The notes under the pieces were generated by a model, which was given only the letters and a program-made list of their open reading frames with translations, was not told the DNA's origin and ran no database searches. A stretch of 28,681 bases of DNA, from the NCBI GenBank assembly GCA_001804165.1, contig MHFL01000023.1, positions 1 to 28,681 on the forward strand, read 5' to 3'. Within the stretch, counting starts at the first letter, position 1. Each line of letters begins with the position of its first letter. The DNA comes from Omnitrophica bacterium RIFCSPLOWO2_01_FULL_45_10 (lineage in GTDB: Bacteria > Omnitrophota > Gorgyraeia > 2-01-FULL-45-10). Positions 7,277-13,547 of the stretch are shown here, in pieces. The translations under genes and the position numbers were made by a program.

Positions 7277-8557
7277 ATGATTCGAGTCCGTTTCGCGCCG
7301 AGCCCTACCGGCTACCTGCACATCGGGAGCGCAAGGACCGCTCTATTCAACTGGCTTTACGCAAGGCACAGTAACGGGGAATTCATCCTCCGCATAGAAG
7401 ATACTGATAAAGCGAGATCAAAAGAAGAATATCTCGATGAGATACTCGGCTCGCTCAGGTGGCTATTCATGAACTGGGATGAAGAGCCGGTCTTTCAATC
7501 CAAGAGATTTGAAATTTATAGAAGGTATGCTGAAGATTTAGTGAAGAGAGGCCTCGCCTATAAGGAAGGGGAAGCGATAATATTCAGGGTCGAGAAGGGA
7601 AAGACAGCGTCATTCGAAGATATAATTCACGGCAGGATAGAGGTTTCAACAGACGAAATAAAAGACCAGGTATTGATGAAGTCGGACGGCACGCCGACAT
7701 ACAATTTTGCCTGTGTCATAGACGATGCTGAAATGAAGATAACTCATGTCATACGCGGGGACGACCACATATCGAATACGCCTAAACAGATTCTCATTTA
7801 TAACGCGCTCGGATTCGCGATACCTCGTTTCGCTCATATACCTTTGATATTGAGCACGGACGGAGGGCGTCTTTCCAAGCGCCATGGCGCTACGAGCATA
7901 TTCGAATATAAAGATATGGGATATCTGCCCGAGGCCATTGTGAATTATCTCACCCTCATGGGCTGGTCGCCCGGACAGGACAGGGAGATTTTACCGCCCG
8001 ATGAGATTATTAAATTATTCGATGTAAAAGATGTCAATAAAACAGGCGCCACCTTCGACATTGATAAACTAAGTTGGATGAACGGCCAGTATATAAAAGA
8101 TATGCCGCTCGACGAACTGGTCGCGAGAACCGAGAATTTCCTGAAAGAAAAAAATGTAATCGGCGGCGGATTCGATCGAAACATTTGGCGCGGGGTCGTT
8201 AGTGTTTATAAGGAAAGGACCCGGACGCTGAAGGATTTTATAGGCGTCCATGACATATTTTTTAAAGATGAGTTCGAGTATGACGAAAAAGCGGTAGAGA
8301 AATATTTAAAAAAGCCGGAATCCAAAAATATAATGAGTAAGTGTAAAATAACCCTTGAGGGCCTTCCTAAATTCGATAAGATTTCTATAGAGGGGTCATA
8401 TAGAAAATTGGCCGACGATTTAAAATTAAAGGCGGCCGAACTGATACATCCTACGCGCGTCGCCATAAGCGGCAAGACCGTCGGGGCAGGCCTCTTCGAT
8501 ATGATGGAACTTTTAGGTCGCGATAAGGTGGTGAAACGGCTCGAGAGATTCTGCTAA
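7277..8557 (+). CDS. gltX: Glutamyl-tRNA synthetase (short form)
   Basis: GltX charges tRNA with glutamate in the cytoplasm. Class I signatures are present: PSPTGYLHIGSARTAL (HIGH motif), HVIRGDDHISNTPKQ, and LSKRHGA (KMSKS motif). The C-terminal anticodon-binding domain ends normally with GLFDMMELLGRDKVVKRLE. ATG 7277 is preceded by GAGGAG at 7267-7272. At 426 residues it is about 40-50 shorter than typical. The missing part is visible: after KRGLAYKEGE the chain goes straight to AIIFRVEKGKT, skipping the roughly 30-residue insert that in E. coli carries the zinc-binding cysteines. A tRNA-Gln gene begins 4 bases after its stop. Whether this enzyme also charges tRNA-Gln (non-discriminating, needing GatCAB) cannot be decided here. 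Confidence 0.95.
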   Translation: MIRVRFAPSPTGYLHIGSARTALFNWLYARHSNGEFILRIEDTDKARSKEEYLDEILGSLRWLFMNWDEEPVFQSKRFEIYRRYAEDLVKRGLAYKEGEAIIFRVEKGKTASFEDIIHGRIEVSTDEIKDQVLMKSDGTPTYNFACVIDDAEMKITHVIRGDDHISNTPKQILIYNALGFAIPRFAHIPLILSTDGGRLSKRHGATSIFEYKDMGYLPEAIVNYLTLMGWSPGQDREILPPDEIIKLFDVKDVNKTGATFDIDKLSWMNGQYIKDMPLDELVARTENFLKEKNVIGGGFDRNIWRGVVSVYKERTRTLKDFIGVHDIFFKDEFEYDEKAVEKYLKKPESKNIMSKCKITLEGLPKFDKISIEGSYRKLADDLKLKAAELIHPTRVAISGKTVGAGLFDMMELLGRDKVVKRLERFC

Positions 8558-8561
8558 AAGT

Positions 8562-8635
8562 TGGGAGGTCGTCCAATGGTAAGACGCGAGCCTCTGGAGC
8601 TCGTTATCTTGGTTCGAATCCAAGCCTCCCAGCCA
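8562..8635 (+). tRNA. tRNA-Gln (anticodon CUG)
   Basis: Acceptor stem TGGGAGG (8562-8568) pairs with CCTCCCA (8625-8631), followed by an encoded GCCA end. The anticodon stem CGAGC/GCTCG encloses loop CTCTGGA, giving anticodon CUG for the CAG codon. T arm CTTGG-TTCGAAT-CCAAG is canonical, and base 8 is T. Lies 4 bases downstream of gltX, probably cotranscribed. Its 3' end is the attachment point of the accessory island. Confidence 0.97.
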
Positions 8636-8655
8636 ACCTTGACGCTCAGGCGAAC
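8630..8655 (+). repeat. Island repeat copy 1 (attL-like): core plus right arm
   Basis: These 26 bases are identical to 10748-10773. The first six are the last six of tRNA-Gln. The left arm seen in the other two copies is absent here and replaced by the tRNA gene. Weaker similarity continues for about seven more bases. Confidence 0.85.
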
Positions 8656-8689
8656 TACGGTTATTGAAGTAGAATCAAATAACAAAGTT

Positions 8690-8723
8690 CTTATTGAAGA
8701 AAATGCTTGATTTCTTCAATAAG
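8690..8723. promoter_or_regulatory. Operator-like 13-bp inverted repeat upstream of the Fic gene
   Basis: The perfect arms CTTATTGAAGAAA (8690-8702) and TTTCTTCAATAAG (8711-8723) are separated by 8 bases. An extra half-site TTATTGAAG lies at 8661-8669 in direct orientation, 30 bases before the left arm's copy. The right arm covers part of the -35 box and the spacer of the promoter at 8707-8735, so a bound protein would block transcription. The C-terminal winged-helix-like segment of the Fic protein makes self-repression plausible (inference). Confidence 0.7.
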
Positions 8724-8735
8724 ATGTTTTATAAT
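8707..8735 (+). promoter_or_regulatory. Sigma-70-type promoter of the Fic gene
   Basis: TTGATT (8707-8712) and TATAAT (8730-8735) are separated by exactly 17 bases. The predicted start of transcription is near 8742, giving a leader of about 40 bases before ATG 8782. This also argues against the in-frame upstream start at 8707. Confidence 0.75.
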
Positions 8736-8781
8736 TGAAGCTGGGTTCACTAACCGCATAAGCAAAACTAGAGGAAGCGAT

Positions 8782-9939
8782 ATGAACATAGGCAATTTTA
8801 AAAGCACCAGAGCAGGAAAAATTGTAAAAACGGATAGAGATTATTCAGCATTCGTTCCTCACTCGTTGCCTCCCGACATTAAGTATTCAACCGGATTGAT
8901 CAATTTATTAGCTGAAGCAAATCGTCACCTAGGAAATCTTAATGGCGTAGGAATATTATTGCCAAATCCGAACTTGCTGATTGTTCCCTACATGAGAAGA
9001 GAGGCGGTATTAAGCTCTAGGATTGAAGGTACACAAACTTCTCTTTCAGATTTGTTTTATTTTGAAGCAGCGCGAAGAGAAGAACAAAAAGCCGAAGCCC
9101 AAAAAACAGATGTATTAGAAGTAGTAAATTATGTTAAGGCGATGGATTACGGTCTTAAGAGATTAAAAGAATTACCGATTTGTTTACGTCTTATGCGGGA
9201 GATACACGAAATTCTTATGAAAAACGTAAGAGGGCAACATTTGACTCCGGGTGAATTTCGCCGTAGCCAAAATTGGATAGGACCTGCGGGGTGTAATCTA
9301 AATGAAGCTAAATATGTACCACCGCCGATTCATGAAATGCATGAGTCTTTAGGAGATTTCGAGAAATTCTTGCACGAACGAGAATCTTTATCAGGTTTAA
9401 TACAATGTGCGCTTATCCATTATCAATTTGAAGCAATTCATCCTTTTCTAGATGGAAACGGGAGAATAGGGAGGTTATTAATTACTTTATTCTTGTGCGA
9501 GCGGGAATTTTTGCATTATCCCATGCTTTATTTGAGTGCGTTTTTTGATAAGTATAGAGATGAATATTACGAACGGCTTCTGTCAGTAAGCCAAAAAGGC
9601 GAATGGGAAGAATGGATTAGTTTTTTCTTGCGAGCTATCATCGTTCAATCAAAAGATGCAGCTGAGAATTCAAAAGCCATACTTGGTTTGCTTGAAAGCT
9701 ATAGAGGACGCATACAGGAGAAACGAACAAGTATATACGTAACTAAATTATTGGATGAATTATTTAAAAATCCATACGTAACTATCCCCCGAACAGCAAC
9801 AAAACTAAAGACTTCTTTTCATACCGCTAAAGCAGCTATTGAAAAACTTAAAAAAACAAATATTTTGGTTGAAATTACTGATAAACAGCGTGGCAAGGTT
9901 TATTGTGCGAAAGAATTATTAAGTTTGTTAGAGAAATAA
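8782..9939 (+). CDS. Fic-family protein (predicted AMP transferase) with C-terminal winged-helix segment
   Basis: Fic proteins transfer AMP or other nucleotide phosphates to hydroxyl groups on target proteins. The catalytic motif HPFLDGNGRIGR begins at H220. The autoinhibitory (S/T)xxxE(G/N) motif is present in the N-terminal part as S78-SRI-E82-G83, so this is a class II, self-inhibited Fic protein. An N-terminal Fic_N-like region precedes it, and residues about 325-385 (VTIPRTATKLKTSFHTAKAAIEKL) look like a winged helix, as in many Fic proteins of this 370-400-residue group. I chose ATG 8782, which has GAGG at 8771-8774 and lies downstream of the promoter, giving 385 residues. It is the first gene of island module 1. 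Targets are unknown. Confidence 0.93.
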   Translation: MNIGNFKSTRAGKIVKTDRDYSAFVPHSLPPDIKYSTGLINLLAEANRHLGNLNGVGILLPNPNLLIVPYMRREAVLSSRIEGTQTSLSDLFYFEAARREEQKAEAQKTDVLEVVNYVKAMDYGLKRLKELPICLRLMREIHEILMKNVRGQHLTPGEFRRSQNWIGPAGCNLNEAKYVPPPIHEMHESLGDFEKFLHERESLSGLIQCALIHYQFEAIHPFLDGNGRIGRLLITLFLCEREFLHYPMLYLSAFFDKYRDEYYERLLSVSQKGEWEEWISFFLRAIIVQSKDAAENSKAILGLLESYRGRIQEKRTSIYVTKLLDELFKNPYVTIPRTATKLKTSFHTAKAAIEKLKKTNILVEITDKQRGKVYCAKELLSLLEK

Positions 9940-9946
9940 CCATCAT

Positions 9947-9967
9947 TGACAATTAGTCATTTTTTTT
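9947..9967 (+). terminator. Weak Rho-independent terminator-like hairpin after the Fic gene
   Basis: A short stem TGAC-aatta-GTCA (9947-9959) is followed immediately by eight T residues (9960-9967). The stem is only 4 bp, so function is uncertain. Confidence 0.35.
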
Positions 9968-10013
9968 GCCTGTTTAGAAAAATAGATTCATTCTTGGGTA
10001 ATGGGAGATGTTT

Positions 10014-10619
10014 ATGTGGTTTAGGAATAAGGAAAGCGACTTAGAAAATCAGTTAGTAGATATTTATGGAACAATGAAATCTTCTGTTATGGGGCTATCA
10101 AAAAGCGAAGCACAAAAAATTGCAAGACAGATGTTGCTTCAAGCCAAGGAAAAAGTTAAGCAGTATGGGTTTGATAGACTTCCACCGAATTTCGGAGACC
10201 ATATTCTTCAAAAAGAAAAAGAAGATCCAAAATTCATGAATATGAACGTTAAGTGAAAAGATGGCGTACAAGATGCAGACATAAAATGGTTTTGGAATAT
10301 GCATCCTTTAGAAAGATGTATGCTTGAGGTTGATGACGAAACTACGCGCCTTACGACCTATATGCATCATTCTGAATTGGGTATGTCCTCTGAAAATGCT
10401 GCCAAAGAAGTGAGAAAATTCCATCCTATGTTCGGTAACCCGGAAGACACACAACATGCGCAGGGGGATGATAGGCCTTTGCCCGTAGAGTTAAAGGATA
10501 GGATAAATAAGTGGGTAGAAAAAAATATGTCTAATGCCCAGGCTTTTAAAGATAGATTAAGCCATTTTTCAACTATGAATTCTTTTATTAGGGCTGAAAT
10601 TAAAGTAGGCGATATTTAA
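10014..10619 (+). pseudogene. Uncharacterised gene interrupted by an in-frame TGA
   Basis: Two open segments, 10014-10253 and 10257-10619, are in the same reading frame and separated only by TGA at 10254-10256. The sequence directly after the stop reads KDGVQDADIKWFWNMHPLER, which is clearly coding in style and has no start codon with a ribosome binding site until well inside it. The simplest reading is one 200-residue gene with a nonsense change, for instance CGA to TGA giving NVK(R)KDG. The start is ATG 10014 rather than 10008, because GGGAG at 10003-10007 is correctly spaced from it. I do not recognise the family. It is charged, mostly helical and without signal peptide or membrane segment. 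It follows the Fic gene in module 1. Alternatives are a sequencing error or two separate small proteins. Confidence 0.6.
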
Positions 10620-10621
10620 GA

Positions 10622-10773
10622 TTGTCCCAAGAGTATAAATCCGCCTTTCCTGCGGCGGATGGTAATTTTCACAAGTAGGTGAATTTCTTGAGGTTGCCTG
10701 CCCTGAGCGAAGCCGAAGGGCGAAGTTCGTCTGGCGTCTAGTTCGGGCAGCCAACCTTGACGCTCAGGCGAAC
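10622..10773 (+). repeat. Island repeat copy 2 (complete, junction-like): left arm, core, right arm
   Basis: Only this copy has both arms. GTTCGTCTGGCGTC (10725-10738) and GACGCTCAGGCGAAC (10759-10773) form an imperfect stem around a 20-base loop that contains the core at 10748-10758. Bases 10722-10758 match 12814-12850 with a single difference. Weaker similarity to copy 3 extends left to about 10622 through a GC-rich CCGCCTTT segment. The 26 bases 10748-10773 are identical to copy 1. Confidence 0.8.
10697..10722. repeat. Small palindromic element nested in island repeat copy 2
   Basis: GCCCT (10700-10704) and AGGGC (10717-10721) flank the inner sequence GCGAAGC (10707-10713), known as an exceptionally stable DNA mini-hairpin. 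The segment is absent from the otherwise matching copy 3, so it looks like a separate insertion. In reverse it spells the LRLRSGQA-type translation often seen from dispersed repeats in environmental genomes. Confidence 0.6.
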
Positions 10774-10802
10774 CACGTTTTGGGATTTGCCAAGGAGAGA
10801 AG

Positions 10803-11363
10803 ATGAATAAAATTGTAATAATCATACTCATGTGTCTCCCCCTTGTTGGATGCGGTCAAGAAACTAATTATCCAAGAGTAAATAACCTTGTTAAAAAACC
10901 AATAAATAGGTCATTCGAAGATGTAACCCTCGGCATGTCAGAGGGCGAATTTAAAGCCAAATTAATTTATCAACAACGTCAACTTGGACGGCCTTATTTA
11001 GTTTATTCAAGGGCATATAATAAATTACATGGGAACCGAATGAAAGAGATAGAAAATGTGTATGAGGTATGGTGTGATTTTTTTAATGGAAAGCTGTATT
11101 ATATACAAATAGTTTATAATTCTGGATATCGCCTTTCTTGGGATGTATTTATTCATAACACTAAGCAAAAATATGATAACGGCAAAGAAAGTCCTATAGA
11201 AAAAGAAATCAGTTGGGACGATAAGAAAACCACTTTGACTATTAAGGAAGAATTTGGGCAACAATTCGGTGAACCAGTTTCTTATTATACGGTATCGTAT
11301 ATGGATGTAAAGCTTGGAGTAGAATATTTAAAAACGGACCAACAATCTTCACCTAAATTTTGA
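10803..11363 (+). CDS. Predicted lipoprotein of unknown function
   Basis: The 186-residue protein starts MNKIVIIILMCLPLVGCGQ, a short hydrophobic signal with lipobox LVGC and lipidated cysteine predicted at residue 17. It should therefore be anchored to a membrane on the outer side of the cytoplasmic membrane. AAGGAGA just before ATG 10803 is a strong ribosome binding site. The mature part has no motif I recognise. The stretch FEDVTLGMSEGEFKAKL resembles the opening of small periplasmic SmpA/OmlA-like or other beta-rich lipoproteins, but this is weak. It is the first gene of island module 2, directly after the complete repeat copy. Its codon use is AT-rich like its neighbours in the island. 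Confidence 0.7.
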   Translation: MNKIVIIILMCLPLVGCGQETNYPRVNNLVKKPINRSFEDVTLGMSEGEFKAKLIYQQRQLGRPYLVYSRAYNKLHGNRMKEIENVYEVWCDFFNGKLYYIQIVYNSGYRLSWDVFIHNTKQKYDNGKESPIEKEISWDDKKTTLTIKEEFGQQFGEPVSYYTVSYMDVKLGVEYLKTDQQSSPKF

Positions 11364-11389
11364 TAATATATAATATGTCGTAAGAAAAT

Positions 11390-11611
11390 ATGCGAAAAGT
11401 GTATAAGTTAATAGTTAAGGCAGTACAAAACGGAAAACTGAAAGAGCCCTTTACGAGTCATGATTTTAGAAAAGCATGCTCAGGCTTAGGAGAGGGAACT
11501 TATAATGCATTTTTATGGAAACACAGATTAGGAAAACCTGGTAGTAATACTGAATTATGTGAAAGAATTTCTCCTGGTAAATTCAAGTTGATAAGACCTT
11601 TTAAAAACTAG
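11390..11611 (+). CDS. Small conserved-looking basic protein of unknown function
   Basis: A 73-residue basic protein without signal or membrane segment. The sequence KLIVKAVQNGKLKEPFTSHDFRKACSGLGEGTYNAFLWKHRLGKPG followed by ERISPGKFKLIRPF reads like a compact winged-helix-type fold: helix, helix, then a strand pair ending with GKFKLIRP. That would make it a possible DNA-binding protein, but this is only a visual impression. The start at 11390 has no strong ribosome binding site. It lies 26 bases after the lipoprotein gene. Confidence 0.5.
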   Translation: MRKVYKLIVKAVQNGKLKEPFTSHDFRKACSGLGEGTYNAFLWKHRLGKPGSNTELCERISPGKFKLIRPFKN

Positions 11612-11668
11612 ATTGTTTGTAGAATAGTTTTTAATTCACAACAGGCTGTTATTTGTTAGAGCAATATT

Positions 11669-11902
11669 ATGCCGTTTAATCCAAAATATTCGATTACCGA
11701 AAAAATTTTAAATAACCTTACGGCTATTGCGTCAGCGCGAGAGGTTATCAAACAGGCATATTTAACGCCAAAATGGGAGACGGAGTTAAGGCGGCAGGCT
11801 TTACTACGTAGTGCCCATGCATCAACAGCCTTAGCTGGAAATAAACTGAGCCTTAAACAGGTAGAGGCGTTGTATTATAGAAGGAATAAAAAGGATAAGT
11901 AA
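11669..11902 (+). CDS. N-terminal fragment of a Fic-family protein, catalytic part missing
   Basis: The 77 residues match only the N-terminal helical region of a Fic protein. FNPKYSITEKILNNL leads into LLRSAHASTALAGNKLSLKQV, the place of the inhibitory (S/T)xxxE(G/N) motif. Here the motif reads S52-TAL-A56-G57-N58, with alanine in place of the inhibitory glutamate. The chain ends soon after (KKDK, stop), so the whole Fic core with HPFxxGNGR is absent. It is probably a decayed remnant. A stand-alone small helix protein acting like a class I Fic antitoxin is a less likely alternative, since the inhibitory residue itself is lost. It is followed 8 bases later by the DUF3800 gene. Confidence 0.6.
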   Translation: MPFNPKYSITEKILNNLTAIASAREVIKQAYLTPKWETELRRQALLRSAHASTALAGNKLSLKQVEALYYRRNKKDK

Positions 11903-11910
11903 TAGGGGAT

Positions 11911-12654
11911 ATGAATAATTATTTTGGTTTTATTGATGAAACAGGCGTTTTACATAATGACCCAGACCAGAGGTTCTTTGCAATAGGCCTATTGAAGTGC
12001 GAAGATACTTCGGCTTTATACGAAGAATTACGAATGTTAAAAAATAGGGCCGAGTCGAAACTCGATCTCGAAAAGCAAGCCAAAGGATTACCTGTAAAGA
12101 AAGGATGCTTTGAGTTTAAATTTTCAAGCATTACTCGTGGCTCGCATGAGTTTTATTACGATCTTATAGGTCTATATTTTAAATTCACAAAGCTTCAATT
12201 CTGTAGCCTCGTGATTGATAAGGCAAATCCTGGTGTAAATATCGAAGAAGTTTTTCCAGACACTTGGGAAGCATATATAGGCTACTCCAAGATGCTGATT
12301 AAGAATAATATGAAGCCGGATGATAAAATATGTGTTGTTGCGGATTTCTTGGGAAAGCCGAAAACGAGCAATAAATACTATGAGCCAGAAATTAGAACTT
12401 TGCCGACCGTTTACAACGCAACTGTGCTAGAGTCACATGCATCACTTTTTATTCAGCTGGTAGATGTTATGATAGGATGTATTGTATTGGATTTTAAAAG
12501 GGGGCGACAGCCAGAGAGAAAAGCGGATATATTCAAGGGTAAAGTTTGTGATTTTCTTAAGGGGAAATTATGGTCGCAATCTTTGGCAGGTAATTTTACA
12601 AAACATCAGCCGAATTACTTTAGCGTGTGGGAATTTAATCCGAAGCAGAAATAA
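11911..12654 (+). CDS. DUF3800 family protein (RNase H-like fold predicted)
   Basis: The 247-residue protein begins with YFGFIDETGVL, the family's typical D-E-(S/T)-G opening, followed by FFAIGLLKCED. It later has FEFKFSSITRG, the segment VVADFLGKP with an acidic residue, and closes with ESHASLFIQLVDVMIGCI, corresponding to the conserved SxxIQLAD-x-xxG helix. This arrangement of acidic residues on an RNase H-like fold suggests a nuclease, but no activity is established for the family. DUF3800 genes are common in mobile and accessory regions. It is the last gene of island module 2. AGGGG lies only two bases before ATG 11911, a rather tight spacing. Confidence 0.8.
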   Translation: MNNYFGFIDETGVLHNDPDQRFFAIGLLKCEDTSALYEELRMLKNRAESKLDLEKQAKGLPVKKGCFEFKFSSITRGSHEFYYDLIGLYFKFTKLQFCSLVIDKANPGVNIEEVFPDTWEAYIGYSKMLIKNNMKPDDKICVVADFLGKPKTSNKYYEPEIRTLPTVYNATVLESHASLFIQLVDVMIGCIVLDFKRGRQPERKADIFKGKVCDFLKGKLWSQSLAGNFTKHQPNYFSVWEFNPKQK

Positions 12655-12692
12655 AAAATGCGAGCCATCGACCCAGTCAACGCCCGCATTTT
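12655..12692. repeat. Inverted repeat after the DUF3800 gene
   Basis: AAAATGCG (12655-12662) and CGCATTTT (12685-12692) are perfect 8-bp arms around a 22-base loop, directly after the stop codon. It could act as a weak terminator of module 2, though the loop is large and no T-run follows. The rest of the gap up to 12735 shows only a short GGGTT/AACCC dyad (12723-12744). Confidence 0.4.
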
Positions 12693-12735
12693 AAATATAC
12701 CTTAAGAAACGCTATTTGTCAAGGGTTTTTGTTAA

Positions 12736-12850
12736 AATTAACCCAAATAGATAAAACCGCCTTTGCCGTGGCGGGCAGAAAGTTTTACAAGTAAAGGGAT
12801 TTCTTGACGCCCTGAAGTTCGTCTGGCGTCTAATTCGGGCAGCCAACCTT
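12736..12850 (+). repeat. Island repeat copy 3 (attR-like): left arm plus core
   Basis: The left arm GTTCGTCTGGCGTC (12817-12830) and the core CAGCCAACCTT (12840-12850) match copy 2, with one difference in 37 bases. After the core the sequence changes to TATTTTTATTG instead of the GACGCTCAGG right arm. This marks the right boundary of the island. The GC-rich upstream part CCGCCTTTGCCGTGGCGGG is a diverged version of that in copy 2. Confidence 0.8.
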
Positions 12851-12891
12851 TATTTTTATTGTATGGTAATTTTTCGGAGCGACGGGAAAAG

Positions 12892-13221
12892 ATGTTGTTA
12901 ATTATTAGACAAAACGCCTACGAAGAGACTTTGAAAAAAGTGGCTGAGGATCTAAAAGGATACGTAAAGGTTGTAGTCGATGTTCGTCGGAATATTTTAT
13001 CTGCCGGAGGGAAGTTACATGTAGATGGGGAGAAATTGCTGCTTCAGGATGGAAGTAGACAAGCGGATCTGTGGGGCGGAGGCATAGATTTTGAGACCGG
13101 TGAAATTGATCTCGATTCCATGATTAATTTAAGGCCTGGTCAGGGCAATGCCAGCAGAGAAGTCTTGGATCCAAATATCCGAAAAGCGATAGAAACCATC
13201 ATTCGCAATTTGTTGAGGTGA
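12892..13221 (+). CDS. DUF5674 family protein
   Basis: A 109-residue protein that fits the DUF5674 pattern: an N-terminal MLLIIRQNAYEETLKKVAEDL, the central VVVDVRRNILSAGGKLHVDGEKLLLQDGS, then ADLWGGGIDFETGEIDLDSMINLRPGQGN and a C-terminal helix. The HxDxExxLLxDGSxQxDLWG pattern and RPxQGN are its most conserved parts. Function is unknown; proteins of this kind are common in candidate-phylum genomes. I chose ATG 12892 over the in-frame TTG at 12859, because the conserved region begins directly at MLLIIR and a GGAG sits at 12876-12879. It is just outside the right repeat of the island. It is 3 bases upstream of the next gene. Confidence 0.8.
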   Translation: MLLIIRQNAYEETLKKVAEDLKGYVKVVVDVRRNILSAGGKLHVDGEKLLLQDGSRQADLWGGGIDFETGEIDLDSMINLRPGQGNASREVLDPNIRKAIETIIRNLLR

Positions 13222-13224
13222 GTC

Positions 13225-13509
13225 GTGAATGCGCGAGAATTGACCTTGAACATCGCGGTGAATCTAGGACGTATTGGGAGGCTGGCCTATGAGGGAAGGG
13301 TTGATCGTTTACATCAATTTTTAGAGGAAACCGAAGAATATGTTCGTGAACTGGAAAAATCCCCTAAATCGCCGCGGTTTGAGAAGACTTTTAATAACTT
13401 TAAAGAGGATTTTACCGAGCTCAAAAATGATGCGCGTTTAGACGCACTATGGGCAGAAATGATTTTTACTTGGGCTAATATATTGACACATCGTGCCCAA
13501 TTAGCTTAA
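13225..13509 (+). CDS. Small all-helical protein of unknown function paired with DUF5674
   Basis: A 94-residue acidic, all-helical protein starting with GTG 13225, preceded by GAGGTG at 13215-13220. It shows NIAVNLGRIGRLAYEGRVDRLHQFLEETEEYVREL, a helix pair, then FEKTFNNFKEDFTELKND and WAEMIFTWANILTHRAQLA. There is no signal or membrane segment. Starting 3 bases after the DUF5674 stop, it is almost certainly cotranslated with it and may form a complex. I do not know a named family. The end pattern WANILTHRA looks like a conserved signature worth searching. Confidence 0.7.
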   Translation: MNARELTLNIAVNLGRIGRLAYEGRVDRLHQFLEETEEYVRELEKSPKSPRFEKTFNNFKEDFTELKNDARLDALWAEMIFTWANILTHRAQLA

Positions 13510-13531
13510 AATTCCTTTTTTGTGTTATAAT
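13483..13531 (+). promoter_or_regulatory. Promoter region of tRNA-Leu
   Basis: TTGACA (13483-13488) with TAAAAT (13507-13512) at 18-base spacing lies over the end of the upstream gene. A second, isolated TATAAT at 13526-13531 would start transcription about 10 bases before the tRNA, but lacks a matching -35 box. One of the two probably drives the tRNA-Leu/tRNA-Glu pair. Confidence 0.5.
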
Positions 13532-13547
13532 GTCGTCCATAATTTGT

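Larger units (their letters stand above)
8630..12850 (+). mobile_element. Putative tandem genomic island attached to the 3' end of tRNA-Gln (two modules, no integrase)
   Basis: Three direct copies of the core CAGCCAACCTT lie at 8630-8640, 10748-10758 and 12840-12850; the first overlaps the last six bases of tRNA-Gln. The left copy continues rightward with an arm GACGCTCAGGCGAAC that is also present at the middle copy. The right copy shares with the middle one a left arm GTTCGTCTGGCGTC and about 100 further bases of weaker similarity. This is the pattern tRNA-core-P', P-core-P', P-core-chromosome, as expected from two elements integrated in tandem. The core-to-core distances are 2118 and 2092 bases. 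The contents (Fic proteins, broken and truncated genes, lipoprotein, DUF3800) read as more AT-rich than their surroundings. No recombinase is encoded, so any movement would need one from elsewhere. Dispersed repeats that happen to sit here are the alternative. Confidence 0.55.

Noticed and set aside
8707..8781. Upstream start for the Fic protein at 8707
   Set aside because: It would lie within the -35 box of the promoter; ATG 8782 has its own ribosome binding site.
10254..10256. Selenocysteine or reassigned TGA
   Set aside because: TGA ends korA, the TolC-family gene and the first RND gene normally. No convincing downstream selenocysteine-insertion hairpin is visible, and the residue position shows no redox context.
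10569..10831. Two minus-strand open frames with an LRLRSGQA-like translation
   Set aside because: They come from the palindromic repeat at 10697-10722 and the island repeat, not from a gene.
12482..12694. Plus-strand open frame of 70 residues
   Set aside because: It is a second frame inside the DUF3800 gene with no ribosome binding site.
12716..12738. Promoter for the DUF5674 gene (TTGTCA with TAAAAT)
   Set aside because: The spacing is only 11 bases, too short for a sigma-70 promoter.
8630..12850. CRISPR array
   Set aside because: Only three repeat copies about 2 kb apart, with genes between them; no short regular spacers.
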